Assembly (NCBI GenBank): GCA_963931865.1
Contig: OZ007505.1
Coordinates: 11,937,101-12,001,100, forward strand
Direction: 5' to 3'
Length of the DNA: 64,000 nt
Source of the DNA: Axinella damicornis
Lineage: Eukaryota; Porifera; Demospongiae; Axinellida; Axinellidae
Shown: piece after piece, positions 22,001 through 33,772 of the stretch
Layout: every line of letters begins with the position of its first letter
Position numbering within the stretch: position 1 is the stretch's first letter
Notes under the pieces: generated by a model
Told to the model about the DNA's origin: nothing
The model's input: the letters and a program-made list of their open reading frames with translations, nothing else
The model's database searches: none
Program-made: the position numbers and the translations under genes

Positions 22001-25000
22001 AACATGCCCAGAAAGGTAACTTACCAAGTAGAAGTCTATGTACTAGTCCTGGTTATGGATTCACAGTGCGATGTAAGTAGAAGCAGCAAACCAAAACTGA
22101 TTGCAAACTCAGTGTTATAAATAGGAATTTATTTGTGCTCACTGTACGGCCACAATAGTTGCATTCCGAAGTGTTTCAGATACATTATTACCCCAGATGT
22201 CCATTCCGCACTGCACAACCATAAGCCTCGCTTCCCGCTCAGCAATAACGTCATACACAAGAAATTTGTCAAACACAGAGAGATCCATGGCAGTCTTCTC
22301 AGGCTTTTACAGGAAAATCCCTTCAATAATTACTTCATCGTTGTGCTAGACATCATCAGTATATGTCTAATTCCTCAGGTGAAGTCTCATTATTATTAAC
22401 CCTTTTAACAACCCAAAGCTTTGAAACAGCATGGCTGCATCTGGGCTTAACCATGAATAGCCCTTGGTTGGAACCAGGTTGGCTATTTCTAGGGTTTTAA
22501 GCGCCTGTGAAAACCGATGGGAACCTAATGTAGGGTATGGTGGAGTAAATTATAAGCTATGTATCCAACTGACTTCCAATGCCTACACTTGGTAAAGAGC
22601 TGACAAAAAGGAAAGTTTTGGAATCAGGATCGGAGGTTTATTTATCGGTGCAGCTTTATCTGATTCAGAAGTGAGTCTCTGTTGAGTTTTGGCAGAGCGA
22701 TGAGCTTATGCAAGTCAGTGCATGAGCTGTATAGTGAGCCCACCCTTGTTTAATAACATGTAGCAGGAGGGGGGAAATTAAGACTGATTGTGACCATGCC
22801 AGTGCATCATCATTATTCATTTCAGCTCTTAGTTGTGGGGACTATGAAGATGAGCTCCCAGAAGGCACTTCACAAACACCCCCTCGAGAGGACAGCCTAG
22901 TGGACCCCTGTGTGCCCTTGGTTGACCAACTGTAAGTACATTTGTTTACTAGGTCTAAGAAACCTTGCTTATAACAGTGTCAGAGTGCACACATGAGCAT
23001 GCAGCTCAGGGCCCACCTTGCTACACACGTCTTCAAGGCAGACAGGATCGTCTCCAGACTTGTTTTCAATGATGTGTGTCATTGTGCGTATCCAAACGCC
23101 GAAGTACTTTGCATATATACTTATGATGCTGTCACCAATGAATCCTGGGAATATGTTTGATGTGATAACAGGTACCTTTGTTTTCCACTGTGCGTGTGGC
23201 AAACATCTTTTTACGATTGTTGCCCACTGCCGTTCCATGTGCCGATGCACTACAATACGTGGATGCTATACTAAGTTTATTGCATTCCTTTATAAAGTGT
23301 TTACACATAATATCTTAAGTAATAATTATTTTTTGCAGTGCATTATGGTGTTTAGTACACAAGGGCAATCTAGTTAACATCAAGGGTGAGATAATGCGTG
23401 AGCTGAATACACTGCAAAGTGGTATCTAAACTACTCACTGACCCGAAACAGCCATTGGTCTTTGAAAAGTTGGATAATGCACACTAAAGTGTGCATTAAG
23501 CGATTTAATGTTCAGTGATCTGAGGCATCTGATTTGTTGAGGGTCATGCGAGTAGCACTATAAACTGTAGCTCCGAATCGGTCTTCTGTTGTCAGTTACC
23601 CGATGCGAACTTCCACACTGCGCATCCATTTTGTAGATTAACCAACGACGGCAAATGCCGTCATGAGCTCCCATTAGGGATTTATACCTTAATACAGAGT
23701 TTTGCTTCCTTAAGTTGGTAAAGAGTTAAAGTCCCAACTGTGGATGAAGTTGCAACTTCTTGTTTTGTGGTGTAACCTTTGTAGCTAAGAACATAATATT
23801 ATTTCCTTGTGATTGTCACTTGTTAACATGTTACTTGTGTATCATTATAACTTTTTGCACGCCACGGGCACATTTATGTGCCCGCAATACATCGTTCATA
23901 CTATGGCTTCTCACTTCGCGGTGACGGACGGACTTCGACTAGCACTGCTGCTGGAGACTTGTCAGTAGTCACCCTCTGTATAACTACAGACTTAAGGGCG
24001 CCAAGCGTCTGGGCTGGCAGCTGTTATGGGCATAAACAAGTCCGCCATTGTCAGTCGATCGAACGGTAAAGCTAAGAAGCCTTATCTCGCCGTCATAAAC
24101 GCTTACTTGCAATAACGCTCCTGCTTTGACTTACTGTTGCGCTGCCCTCTCCAGAGATAAAGTAAGTAGCGATGGCCCTTCGCGTATGGCAAGACAACAG
24201 TCGAGTTTATATCAACTGGTCGAACGGCGCGATAACCACACAGCCGCTAGCTCAGTTTTCGACTCCACCCAGTGACTCCGCCTCTTCCTGCCTTGGTCAA
24301 CGGTGAGCGTAATCGTTGCTGCTAACAGCCAGGGGCACTCTCCCGAGTTTTGTTGGACGCTGCGCGCCCCAGGCAACGCTAAACGCTGTATGCAGATACC
24401 AATTTATGCTGTGGGGGGAGATTTCAATAAACTTGGACCCCAAAGAGGAATTCCATCGCAATTGTCCCATACACTTCTACTGTCCATGCAGATGGTACCA
24501 CCAGAAGCTATCGAGGAGAGATTCAGAATCCCTCCTCGCTGATCAACCTGACTTCAGCTTTCTACTGAGAGACAGTGAGAGTACTTCAAGTGGATACTCT
24601 CTGTCTATCCGGTAAGAAACCCTACAGCATGTACGTACGTAAGGAAAGCTGCCTTTAAGGATCACCACCTCATGCTGCACATTGGGCATTTAGTGATTTC
24701 TTTCCACTTAATTTTGTTGGCGCTGCATGCATGTGACACATACCCAACTGTGCAGGAGTGGAATATCACATACCCAAAGTGAATCTATAGTCTGTTATGG
24801 GATTCACAGCTAGTTCAGGTATACACGCATGGTACTCCTCAAGCTTAACCTGCATTCTTTAAATTTCAATCTGTAGCTTACCTGCACGCCTTGTTCTATT
24901 TCAGTGATGAGAAACGTGGCTTTTTGCACTTGAAAATATCACATCAGAATGGAGGCTATGTGCTGGGCCAGTATAGTCATCCCTTCAATTCTGTTCCGGA

Positions 25001-25085
25001 GTGCATTGCGTTCTATTCCAAGCAAAAATTGAACATCAAGGATGCTGTCCACCAACCCCTGCAGAACCCTGTGACACGTTGCTGA
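19092..25085 (+). CDS. Double-SH2 adaptor-like protein, 3' part of gene (seven exons)
   Basis: The exons are 19092-19180, 20050-20169, 21106-21199, 21512-21620, 22826-22931, 24492-24611 and 24905-25085 (stop TGA). All have GT-AG borders and matching phases, giving about 272 residues. A Ser-rich acidic start (YDEESVSSTSSEDSS) leads into SH2 domain 1: GTYLVRQS holds the phosphotyrosine-binding Arg, and the end HSLACKYPAIDTSLLHPY resembles the Vav and p85 C-terminal SH2 ends. Its usual first Trp is replaced (RYIGNLNR). A linker of about 35 residues (SCGDYEDELPEG, TPPRED) could itself be a tyrosine target. SH2 domain 2 starts WYHQKLSRRDSESLL, has FSFLLRDS, and ends YVLGQYSHPFNSVPE...LNIKDAVH, closely like SHB/SHD/SHE/SHF adaptors. 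The role is inferred to be linking two phosphotyrosine proteins. No kinase, phosphatase or SH3 is seen; 5' exons are probably upstream and were not identified. Confidence 0.82.
20575..20617. repeat. Perfect hairpin, 20-bp arms, 3-base loop
   Basis: TTATGTTAATATTGGAATGC, then AAA, then its exact complement. It lies in the intron between the first two SH2-domain exons. No target duplication was assigned. Confidence 0.9.
21716..21927 (+). repeat. 106-bp tandem duplication in an SH2-gene intron
   Basis: 21716-21821 (CGTCCTATCCAGACCC...) is repeated at 21822-21927 with a single visible difference (CCTGAAG versus CCTAAAG). It begins about 95 bp after the exon ending at 21620. The near-identity implies a recent event or an assembly duplication. 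Confidence 0.92.
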
Positions 25086-27640
25086 TGGGTTTCTCATAAT
25101 GTGTAGTCAACTGCAGATGTCAATAATTATATGCTCCATATGCTAAACTTGGCTGGCTAGAGCTGGTATCTGGCTTATAAATCATGGTGAACCTGTGTGC
25201 TGGAGTTGATTGAATGTATTCACTATAGTTTATGTATGTTTAAGTTCGAAGTAGTACTGTTACACTGTAAACATGTTTGGCACCAGCAATTTTGTTCTGC
25301 ATGATTATATAGGCTCATAAGTAATTGTATCCATGCAGTAAGATGCTATATCAATGACAGCTAATATATCTGTTGTGAGATAGAGTAGTGTGGGAGTGTT
25401 TTGCATGTATATACACGATAGCAGAATTGTATGTCATAATTATCACTATACATGTGCCTGCTTGTAAGTGCATTCAATGTTACCTATAGACTTGCATCAT
25501 CCAGACGTGTTCAATCCTGAGGTGCTGGATGTGCATGACTGCATGGTTGTGTAGCTATATATAATTCTCATGGGAGCAAAATATGCTGTCTTGACTGCTT
25601 AGCAAGTGGCCCACCAACATCTATGATGAAACATAATACGTTAGGAATGCCCTTCAAATGTTGTTTTGTTCTGCACAGCCGCCAAAATACACTATTAGTC
25701 TAGTCTTGCATCGGGTTGGAGTTCCTTCAGCATCTTGTTGACTTTGTCTGAAATCCCAGCCACTGAACATCCACCATCAAACCAGATCTTAGAGAGTTCA
25801 CCACATTTTTTCTCTGATCTGTGCAAACACAATCTTCCCGTAGAGCTAATTAGCTACATTCACCCGGCCAGGTCATAGAATCTCACACCATATTCCCATT
25901 GCAACATTGAGGTAATTAGCTAATAGTTCTTGTTCAAGTTGTAATACTGCCCTGGTTTGCTCCCAGAACGCTGACAGTAGCTGCTAATGGACGAAGTCCT
26001 CTACAACATCATACCCCCTCCTCGGAATGAGGAGTATCTTCAACCCAAAAGCAGTAGCTATTGCAGACAAATGTGCTGCTGGGCAGGGAAGTGCCACAGG
26101 AAACGTGCTTTGCATGCTCAGCAGAAACTGACACCACACTTCAGCAGTCCAAACACTAGCTAGTTCTAGAGGCCTAACCTCCCCATCAGGAGCCTGGAGG
26201 AGCTGCAGGTGTACTACCTTCAGTCTGTAGGGCAGAACACAGACAAATTGCCAGCCAATAGTTCTGAGGACAGTTATACTGAGAGGTAACTAGAGTTTAG
26301 AAACTGGATTAAGAAAATTGGGTTTGCAGCAAGTGCAGTCGCTGAAACATCTGGCATTGGCTACATCCCATCAAACAGCTTCCTGTTCAACAATTAATTG
26401 TATTGCAAGCTATAGTGGCACTCCTAATTATCAAGGTGAGAGTTTAGCATATATACCATAATAGTGTTCTATAGTATTCGTGTTATAACGACTCCAGTAG
26501 GGTTCCCCCCCCCCCCCCCCCATCGCTGGAAATGAGCTAAATATTAATGTCACTCATAATATATTATGGTTGAGTATGGAGGACAAGGACTCCCCAGCAA
26601 CACTAGGGTAGTAGCCACAGTCCCAGCTAGCTGCATGGGTCTCTCTCTCCTCAGGGAGAGAGCATGATAATATTTACTTGTTCTGCAACTATTTGTAGGT
26701 TAGCACGACAGCAAAGTCAAATGACTAGTATAATCGTTCGTGTGATTGTTACCAGGCACCCTCCTCCCCAACTATTGAGCAGACAGCCCGAGTATAATTA
26801 TAGGAGGTGAATGAGAAAAACCTGCATGTGATTGACAGTAACTTCATTATAGATTTCCAGTCTAGGATGTTCCAGTGACAGGCTGAAACGCCATATACCG
26901 GAACCTGCTTGATTGCACCAAGTCTTGAAAGACTGTGAATACAGCCCCACCGACCTGGCAAGCCATACCGGAATGCCACTTGATTGCATTATACAACCCC
27001 TTGAAAGACCTATACTGGTCGTGCAGAATTAATGAATACAGCCCTACAGCCAGCCCCCCCCCCCCCCCCCCCCCCCCACCCCCAACACACCATGCGAGAC
27101 TTGTAATATCATCAAACAAGACAACTCATTTACAAGGATCTGAGGATTGAATGTGTGGGAGACGAGCACCTACGAAGCTGGTGTGTGCTGGATGCGTGAA
27201 AATGTATTGTCTTGGGAGGAAGAATTCTGTAGTTAAAGGTTGAACGTTCAGCACACATATATACATGCACACACACACATACACACAATACAAAGAGTTA
27301 CTCTGTTGATGCTCTGCTGAGCTTCCAGTAGCAAACGGTCACTTGACTTTCATTCTCTTAATTTACTGCAGGCGCTGAATGCTGTCATGGAGTGACCCTT
27401 CTCTCCTGGCCTGGCTGGTCTGTTGTGATGTAAACTCTGCTTGCTGGCACCCCAACTGGCTCTAACTACACATTTACATGTATAATTATATCATGTATAT
27501 TGGACACGAACCCCAGTCTCACTGGTTGGCAGCTCTCATGGGTCTGCATGCTGTAGACAGTTACAGCTCCAAGCCTCCTCAGGAGCCTTTTCAAGACCGA
27601 AGAAGACGTAACAGCGCAGGGATGCAACAGTGCACACCTG
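25086..27640. other. No gene recognised downstream of the SH2 gene
   Basis: The 3' flank of the SH2 gene is followed by unassigned sequence. C-runs lie at 26503-26521 and 27054-27077. A stretch at 25680-26350 has no open frame and no recognised family. Short CA-rich runs occur near 27260-27290. Confidence 0.45.
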
Positions 27641-27708
27641 TGCTCTTCTCTAATTAAAGAGCACCAGTATTCTTGAGGATACTGGTGCTCTTTAATTAGA
27701 AAAGAGCA
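27641..27708. repeat. 68-bp near-perfect hairpin
   Basis: The left arm TGCTCTTCTCTAATTAAAGA continues to CCAGTAT; after a short TCTTGAGG loop the complement ends AAAAGAGCA. It is a short foldback with no recognised family. Confidence 0.85.
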
Positions 27709-28210
27709 TAATGCAGTGCAAACTATGTCCAAGCATGTTGCGGGAAGAGACCAGTAGGAGAGGACAGACGAGAACAGGTTTGTTGGCTGCCACTATAATG
27801 GGGTGGGTGGCCAGGATTAGTTTGCTGTCTCTGTGATTGAGTATTGGAAGTTTACCCCCCCCCATACATGTATCCATATACCAATACCTGGGTCCCCGCT
27901 TCCATGCTGCACAGGTTGTCCTGTCGCACCGTGGGCAGTCCCCCCGCAAAATTGGTCCCTCCGGGCTGTCCACAGCAGAATAATCGGTCCCCCTGGACCA
28001 ACAATCGCTGGTCCCCGGTCCCCTGGACCAACTATCACTGGTCCCACCCCATAGGTGCATGATCCATCGTGAGCGTTGCGCATACATGTAAGGCATGTAA
28101 GGTTGCCGAGGTTGGCTGTACATGTACGTACCAAGTTGAGAAGAAATCAGGCCCTCCTTCCCGTGAGTAGTACTCCAAGTGATCCGTGTTATTGTTGATC
28201 GGTTGTTTGG

Positions 28211-29198
28211 GTCTGTCTGTCTGTGAGTGACGGAAGTGGGATGTTCATGGGGCGGGACTAGACTATAGTGACACGCGACCTTCGTACTTTAATGAACCTC
28301 GGACTCCGCGAAGATTGTTCGAGAACATTGGGCTGGAATCCAGCTAGGGCTGCAAGCGGATGCGGGGAGCAGCAGTCGACGCAATTGGGGAGCAGCAGCC
28401 GAAGCGGATGCGATTGGGAGCAGCAGCTGAAGCGGACGCAAGCGGCGAGCATGCAGCAGCAGCTGAAGCGGGCACAATTGGGGAGCAGCAGCTGGAAGCG
28501 GACGCAAACAGGAAGCAGCAGATGAAGCGGATGCAATCGGGCGAGGGAGCAGCAGCTGATTCAAAGCAGACGCAAGCGGCGAGCAACAGCTGGAGCGGAC
28601 GCAATCGGGGGGCAAGCGGACGCAATAGGGGAGCAGCAGCTCTGCACAGAGAGCTGTCCGGCGCCGGATTACTCACAGTAGACGAACGAGGGGGAAGTAG
28701 CTAAGCGAGCAAAGCGAGCGAAGCTACATGTACTTGTATGCTTTATGATCAACATTGATGTTATGTTCCCTTCCTCCTCCCCTTTCACCCTCCTTCCTCT
28801 CTCTCCTTTCTTTCCTCCTTCCTCCCTCCTCCCCTCCTTCCCTCCCTCCTTCCCTCCTTCCCTCCCCCCTCCCCTCCTTCCCTCCCTCCTCCCCTCCTTC
28901 CCTCCCTCCTTCCCTCCCTTCCTCCTTCCCTCCCTCCTCCCCTCCTTCCCTCCCTCCTCCCCTCCTTCCCTCCCTCCTTCCTTCCCTTCCTCATTCCGTC
29001 CTCCTCCCTCCATCCTAGGATGAGAACCTTGGTCCAGACCCATTCTATGACCTGGAGCAACATGTATTGCTGGGCGTGGCCAATATATATCTGGAGGTCC
29101 TCCACCATGACATCCTTCACGAGTATGATGCACCTATTATTGTCCCCACAGGGAAGGTGAGGTAGTGTAAACTATACACATGTATCCATTGTGTGTGG
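28211..29198 (+). repeat. 1-kb segment duplicated from (or to) the kinesin intron at 50250-51255
   Basis: It aligns end to end with 50250-51255: the GAGTGACGGAAGTGGGATG start, the ~29-bp minisatellite with GAGCAGCAGCTGAAGCGG, the GAGCTGTCC block, the AGCTAAGCGAGCAAAGCGAG hairpin, a 220-bp CCCT/CCTT pyrimidine tract, a kinesin exon and about 40 bp of following intron. Homology is lost on the left inside the TCTGTCTG run and on the right after ATCCATTGTGTGT. Differences are few (small indels in the tract, an extra TTCATTCCATCCC near the exon at 51 kb). Confidence 0.9.
29019..29156 (+). pseudogene. Orphan copy of a KIF13 stalk exon, reading frame intact
   Basis: 46 codons flanked by an acceptor (CATCCTAG) and a donor (GTGAGG). 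It encodes [18 protein letters not shown] and [20 protein letters not shown], matching the conserved DPF-Y...GVANVFLE...PII stretch of KIF13 proteins. It differs from the exon at 51074 in the gene: there the codon after HV is TAG and DAP is DAS. No other kinesin exon lies nearby, so this is a displaced exon. It could be spliced into some other transcript, for which there is no evidence here. Confidence 0.85.
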
Positions 29199-29387
29199 CA
29201 ACGAGATCAAGTGATGAATACCAATTGGATGTGCTGCACGTGGTATTGAAGTCACCTACCTGGTCATCTGGTGTCGCTCTAACAATGTATGCTCTGCGTG
29301 AAGCAGCGCTGGACGGGGGGAGGTTGTATAATATTATCAAGAGTTCATAACAATTAGAGTGTGCAACTGCCATATGGTATCAATTAC

Positions 29388-29974
29388 GGGACACTATAAA
29401 CAGTGGACCCGGGGACCCGAGGACCTGGGGACCCACAGCTGTTACGGGAGACAGAAATACAACTAGCTACAAGCCAAAACTCATGATTGCCTGGAATATG
29501 CAAGTCAGCTTGGCACAAATCGGAAGACATTTTCAGCATACAGCATTGTCCTCTAGCTTGTCTCCATCACTTTTCCACTTAAGAATACTAATGTACCTCG
29601 TTCTCCAGCCCCTCCGGCGAAGTCAGACTCTCACACACTACACAAAGCTACAAAAAAGCATTTGACCTTTGTCATGTATCTATAGCACTGCACTTTGAAC
29701 TTTAATTTGTATAATAATCATTATAGTTAATAACTATCTTAATCCAGCCTGGATCCCAGGATTATGGCCTGGGAACGAGGCTAAGTATTAATCCAGTTGT
29801 GCAAAGCTGACTTGCATACTCAAGGTAACAACATAAGTATTAACCGTGTGTTTAGGCTTTTACATTAGCACAGATTGCTTGTAGTTGCATTTCTGTCTCC
29901 CGTAACAGCTGAAGATCCTTGGGTCCCCGGGTCCCAGGTCCCCGGGTCCCTGGGTCCACTGTTTATAGTGTCCC
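29388..29974. mobile_element. 587-bp inverted-repeat element with 9-bp duplication
   Basis: The termini are GGGACACTATAAACAGTGG and the complement ending GTTTATAGTGTCCC, extended by matching GGACCC-rich and TCTCCCGTAACAGCTG segments (arms about 85 bp). ATCAATTAC flanks both sides (29379-29387, 29975-29983). There is no transposase. It contains a TAG-family half-site (CCTGGGAACGAGGCTA, 29768-29783). A 9-bp duplication suggests a Mutator-like source. Confidence 0.88.
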
Positions 29975-30546
29975 ATCAATTACCACCATCTCCACAGTAT
30001 GAGGAAGACCAATCTGTGGTGCACGCTCCTAAGTGTGAATTGTGATTACTACTGAGTTTACACAGCCTATGTACATGTTAACCACACTGTTTGCCACTAT
30101 GATACTGTATGGCAGTTGCACATGCACACTCTTATTGTTATGAACTCTTGATATTATGTGCATCTGTGAACAAGTGAGTATAACCGTATTTCTCAAGCAC
30201 TATGAATTGAAGGCAACTTGTGTCAAGCTTGCATGTTTTCCAATCAGCACCACTACAAACTTCTTATAATTAGTGGCCCAGATACATGTAAGCATGTTTA
30301 TCAGAGGTACGAGGTTAGGAGGCAAGGAATGGGGTAGATCACTTGGGGACTGAACTAGAACCCCAGTAGTGCTGAGCATGACCCGGGAGGGAACAGACTG
30401 GGTGAAGAGAGGCTCTCCTTCCGCCACAAACAGCAGAAGGGTCTCCTTAGTTGTTAACTGTTTGAATCCAAAGGTGAAATATCTGCCCACTGTTGTACGT
30501 ATATTATAATGACCAAATTTGTAACTACACAAATGTATGTGTCACT

Positions 30547-31122
30547 TAGCCTCGTTCCCAGGCCCCATACGAAAAATCGAAAAGGGGCCTGGTAGCATTT
30601 CCATGTTAAATCTGTCGCTGCTGTACACGTCATCAAACGCGTGCTACGGTAGGACGCGCCTCATTTCAAACATTAGATCAGCTGACTATCACCGTCACAA
30701 AGACTAACGTGGGGCCCGAGAGAGCATTGTTTCACAGTATATCGGTTGATCGGGACTCCAGCTAGTGCTGACAGATGGTCAGGAAGTTTATCGCGATGAC
30801 TCGTAAGCGTAAACAGCGGTCTCCGATTTTGATCGTCCAGCCATCTCACAGCACTTGTCCACGAAGGAAAGAGACGAGGACGCCACACTCTGGAGTGGCA
30901 AAGTAAGCTCTATAACGATCTGCATGGTTCATTTTGTGCTTTAATTATAATACTAGTCAACACTTTGTCTCACGTGAAGGGATCACGTTTGCGTGTGGTT
31001 TCATTCTGAAATCTGATTGGCTCCTCTTGAATTTGTGAGGCATACATGTAGTCGACAGAAATTATATGGAAGCACTACCAGGCCCCTTTCCGATTTTCGG
31101 ATGGGGCCTGGGAACGAGGCTA
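30547..31122. mobile_element. 576-bp TAG-family element with 9-bp duplication
   Basis: It starts TAGCCTCGTTCCCAGGCCCC and ends GGGGCCTGGGAACGAGGCTA. TGTGTCACT occurs at 30538-30546 and 31123-31131. The interior (about 460 bp) is not a simple foldback and shows no protein match. It is the longest member of the family here and may keep internal transposase-binding sequence. Confidence 0.9.
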
Positions 31123-32039
31123 TGTGTCACTGGTTCGACATACAGTACTGTATATACATGTAGCACCCTTATTCAGGTCTGTCTGCCAATATGTGGTGGT
31201 ACATCAGGTACATATATGTGTAGATGAGGAAAAGTGGTGATGATTGCTTACCACGTTCTTCATTGAAGTATATAGCATTATTCCCAGGCTGTACAGCCTG
31301 GGAACGAGGCTATCAGTGTGGTATAAAGCAGTTGATCCCGGGGACCTGGTTCAGATACGTAGGGTCTGGTGTCTCTGGGCCCTCAGTAGCCGCCACTGTT
31401 GGTAGTAAACCGCTCAGGGGCCTCATTGCTGTATATCAACTGAGTATGTGTAATGGGGGGAGTCAGATGTAGGAGTGGAGAGTGGAGAGGTGTGGATGTG
31501 TGGCAGTTGGATGTGGGTGTGGATGTGAAAAGTGGAGATGTGTAGATAACCGTACATTTTGTACAAGGGGTGAAGGGGAGGGGTGTAAGTGAAGTTCGGA
31601 AAGGGAGCATGTCAAGAGGAGTCCGGGGACATGGTGTGCAAGAGTGTGGGTGTGGGAGAAGGAATGCATGATGATGTATGATTGGAGTGCAAGCATGCGA
31701 AAGAGATTATGAGTATATTAGCAGTGCTAGAGGGGACTTCTTTGAATGTACATGTTAGTATACCAACTCCACAATCAATGCAGTGATTCTGTCGCATGGG
31801 CTGTAAACTTTCTCAATGTGTAGTTGTTCTTGGAGCAACATAGCCTCATTCCCAGGCCTACCTCGTTTTCTGTTCTTCGGTTTTGGGTTTACAATAATAC
31901 ATTGATGCGGAAGAGTGCCAAAAATGGGGAAGGGGGGAAGGCTTAGCTTTATCCATCACATGAACAATGTGAAAGTATTACAGCTCTATTTCCAGTTAAT
32001 GCAGACGCCATTAAGTGTGTGTGTGTGTGTGTATGTGGG

Positions 32040-32085
<46 letters not shown>

Positions 32086-32853
32086 CTCTACCCCTTTGGC
32101 TGCCATTGCTGACTGGATTGATATCGACTGAGCATGGTCCTCACATGGCATGTGCATTAACTGGAAAGAGCTGTAATACTTTCGAGTTTCATTTACCCAA
32201 AAGGGGGTGAAACTAAGCATTGATGATACATTTTGGGGGGGGGGTAGCTATAGCTGTCGTATAACCCCTCCGCGTCGACATAGTAGATCCTATACTTACA
32301 ATAGGGAATGGTGAGGGGGGAAGGGCCTCATGAGGGGGGTCTAGTGGTCTTCCCCCAGAAGAATTTAGATCCCCTGAGATTGATTCTGATGCAGATCAAT
32401 AATTTTTATATTGCTAACTGGAAACAGATGTACATAATACATGTGTGATACCAGCCCAGGTCAAAGTTCACAGTTTTGCAGGCTTCTTATTTGTATAAGG
32501 AAGTGCTGCTATGAATATGAGAGGCATGCATCACACCAATTACGTATGTTCACTAAAACTACTACTAGCAAATACATGCACACTGTATCAACAAATCTGT
32601 CATACAATCAACGAAAATGGTACAACCTGTACAATAGAACTGTAGCTAAATTAGGTTGTGTGTAGGCGACATCCTGCTCTAGTACTGTGCCCTTGAGCCC
32701 AGCGTGCAGGATTCCTGTGACCAGATCCATCACAGCCAGGAGTTGAACATGTACTCGGTTTGATGGAGAAGGAGGGGGAGTGATGAGAAGGGAGGGGGAG
32801 GGGTGGTGAAGGGAAGAGGTGTGGTGAGAGGAGGAAAGGAAATCGGCAATCTA
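31123..32853. other. Repeat-rich stretch without a gene
   Basis: TAG-family half-sites lie at 31288-31312 and 31842-31860. A G/T-rich region with GTGGGTGTGGATGTG motifs spans 31450-31660. A fragment of the 1-3060 unit, inverted, is near 32098-32165 (CATGGCATGTGCATTAA). A 45-base G run at 32041 is listed separately. Confidence 0.5.
32041..32085 (+). repeat. Run of 45 consecutive G
   Basis: An uninterrupted G homopolymer follows TGTGTATGTGGGC. It could form stacked G-quadruplexes. Its exact length is uncertain because sequencing of such runs is error-prone. Shorter C or G runs occur at 26503, 27054, 33961 and 36360. Confidence 0.85.
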
Positions 32854-33257
32854 TAGCCTCATTCCCAGCTGCAGGCCAGTCTCACCTCCAGTGTTTGTTC
32901 ACTTGTACATGTAGTATGCAAATAAGTCCTAAAAATCTGGTCATGTTTGCGTCAGGTACACACAGGATAGACACTCGAGGGGCAGTGCCCTACGAAGGAG
33001 AAATTTCCGCCTGAAGGCTGGATGCCAGCCAGAGCGTTGCAATGCAGCACCATTACTGTTGTACTGTTCGTTGTTCGTCGGGAATGGGTCAATGTGAAAT
33101 GAGAATGATTATGGTCGGCCACCGCCCCCCCATGTGTCTACCCTCTGTCTAACTGACGTCATCGCGTTTGACCAGATCGCCTAGGCCTTCTCCCTGCTTA
33201 TTTTCACGATCAAAGATTGGAGGTGGGAACGGCCAGCTGCCTGGCAACGGGGCTGTA
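32854..33257. mobile_element. Probable diverged TAG-family element
   Basis: It starts TAGCCTCATTCCCAGCTG and ends CAGCTGCCTGGCAACGGGGCTGTA. The flanks are GGCAATCTA (32845-32853) and GGTAATCTA (33258-33266), eight of nine matching. The interior has no coding signal. Confidence 0.55.
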
Positions 33258-33295
33258 GGTAATCTATATGTATGGCACAAACTTGGGTAACTTAC

Positions 33296-33772
33296 CAGTA
33301 ATGTTTGTATGTGGTTTCCCCTTCTTTGGGTCAGGATAGCTTCTCTTTCTATACTGTGCTATCTTGCCGGTATGAGTCTCATATGCTTTGGCCAACCTTT
33401 TAAGGACAACAGGACAGCCTCGCTTGCATTCTCCTCTCCTTTTTGTCCTTGCTCTGAATTCTTCATCCTCCTCTGAATCTGTCTCTGTTCCCTGACTGAT
33501 TTTGGACGTAGACAACTTTATTCAAGTAGGGGATCAGGGCGGTAGGCAGCTCTGCTAGTTCCAGTTAGAAACCCCTGTGCCTGCTTATGCTTCCTCTGCT
33601 GGTAAGTTGACCTTGTAGCTTCACTGTCAGGAGTAGAAGTGGCCAGCAGACTCTCAGTCATATTAAGATCAATAATCGAAGCCGTATCTCCCGAACCGTA
33701 GATGTTAGAACTACGCAAACACGTGCTACAGAAATTTCTAGAGCTGCTGATGACACTGAGCATATTTTTCAC
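33296..33772 (-). CDS. Unrecognised open region, possible exon
   Basis: On the minus strand two adjoining frames (33772-33518 and 33515-33264) are rich in Ser/Thr and then in Arg/Lys/Glu (DSEEDEEFRARTKRRGECKR). A splice-donor-like ACTGGTAAGT sits at 33298-33289. The first frame ends at a TAA next to the second, so a one-base shift or a small intron would be needed to join them. I recognise no family; it could be a gene exon or a transposon remnant. Confidence 0.25.

Noticed and set aside
22129..23250. Open frames at 22133-22399 (+) and 22969-23250 (-) inside an SH2-gene intron
   Set aside because: No family was recognised and they are not needed by the exon chain, which is in phase without them. 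They could be transposon scraps.
28745..29133. Pro/Ser-rich and Gly/Arg/Lys-rich open frames over 28.7-29.1 kb and 50.7-51.2 kb
   Set aside because: They come from CCCT/CCTT pyrimidine tracts. Only the 138-bp kinesin exon at the end is supported.
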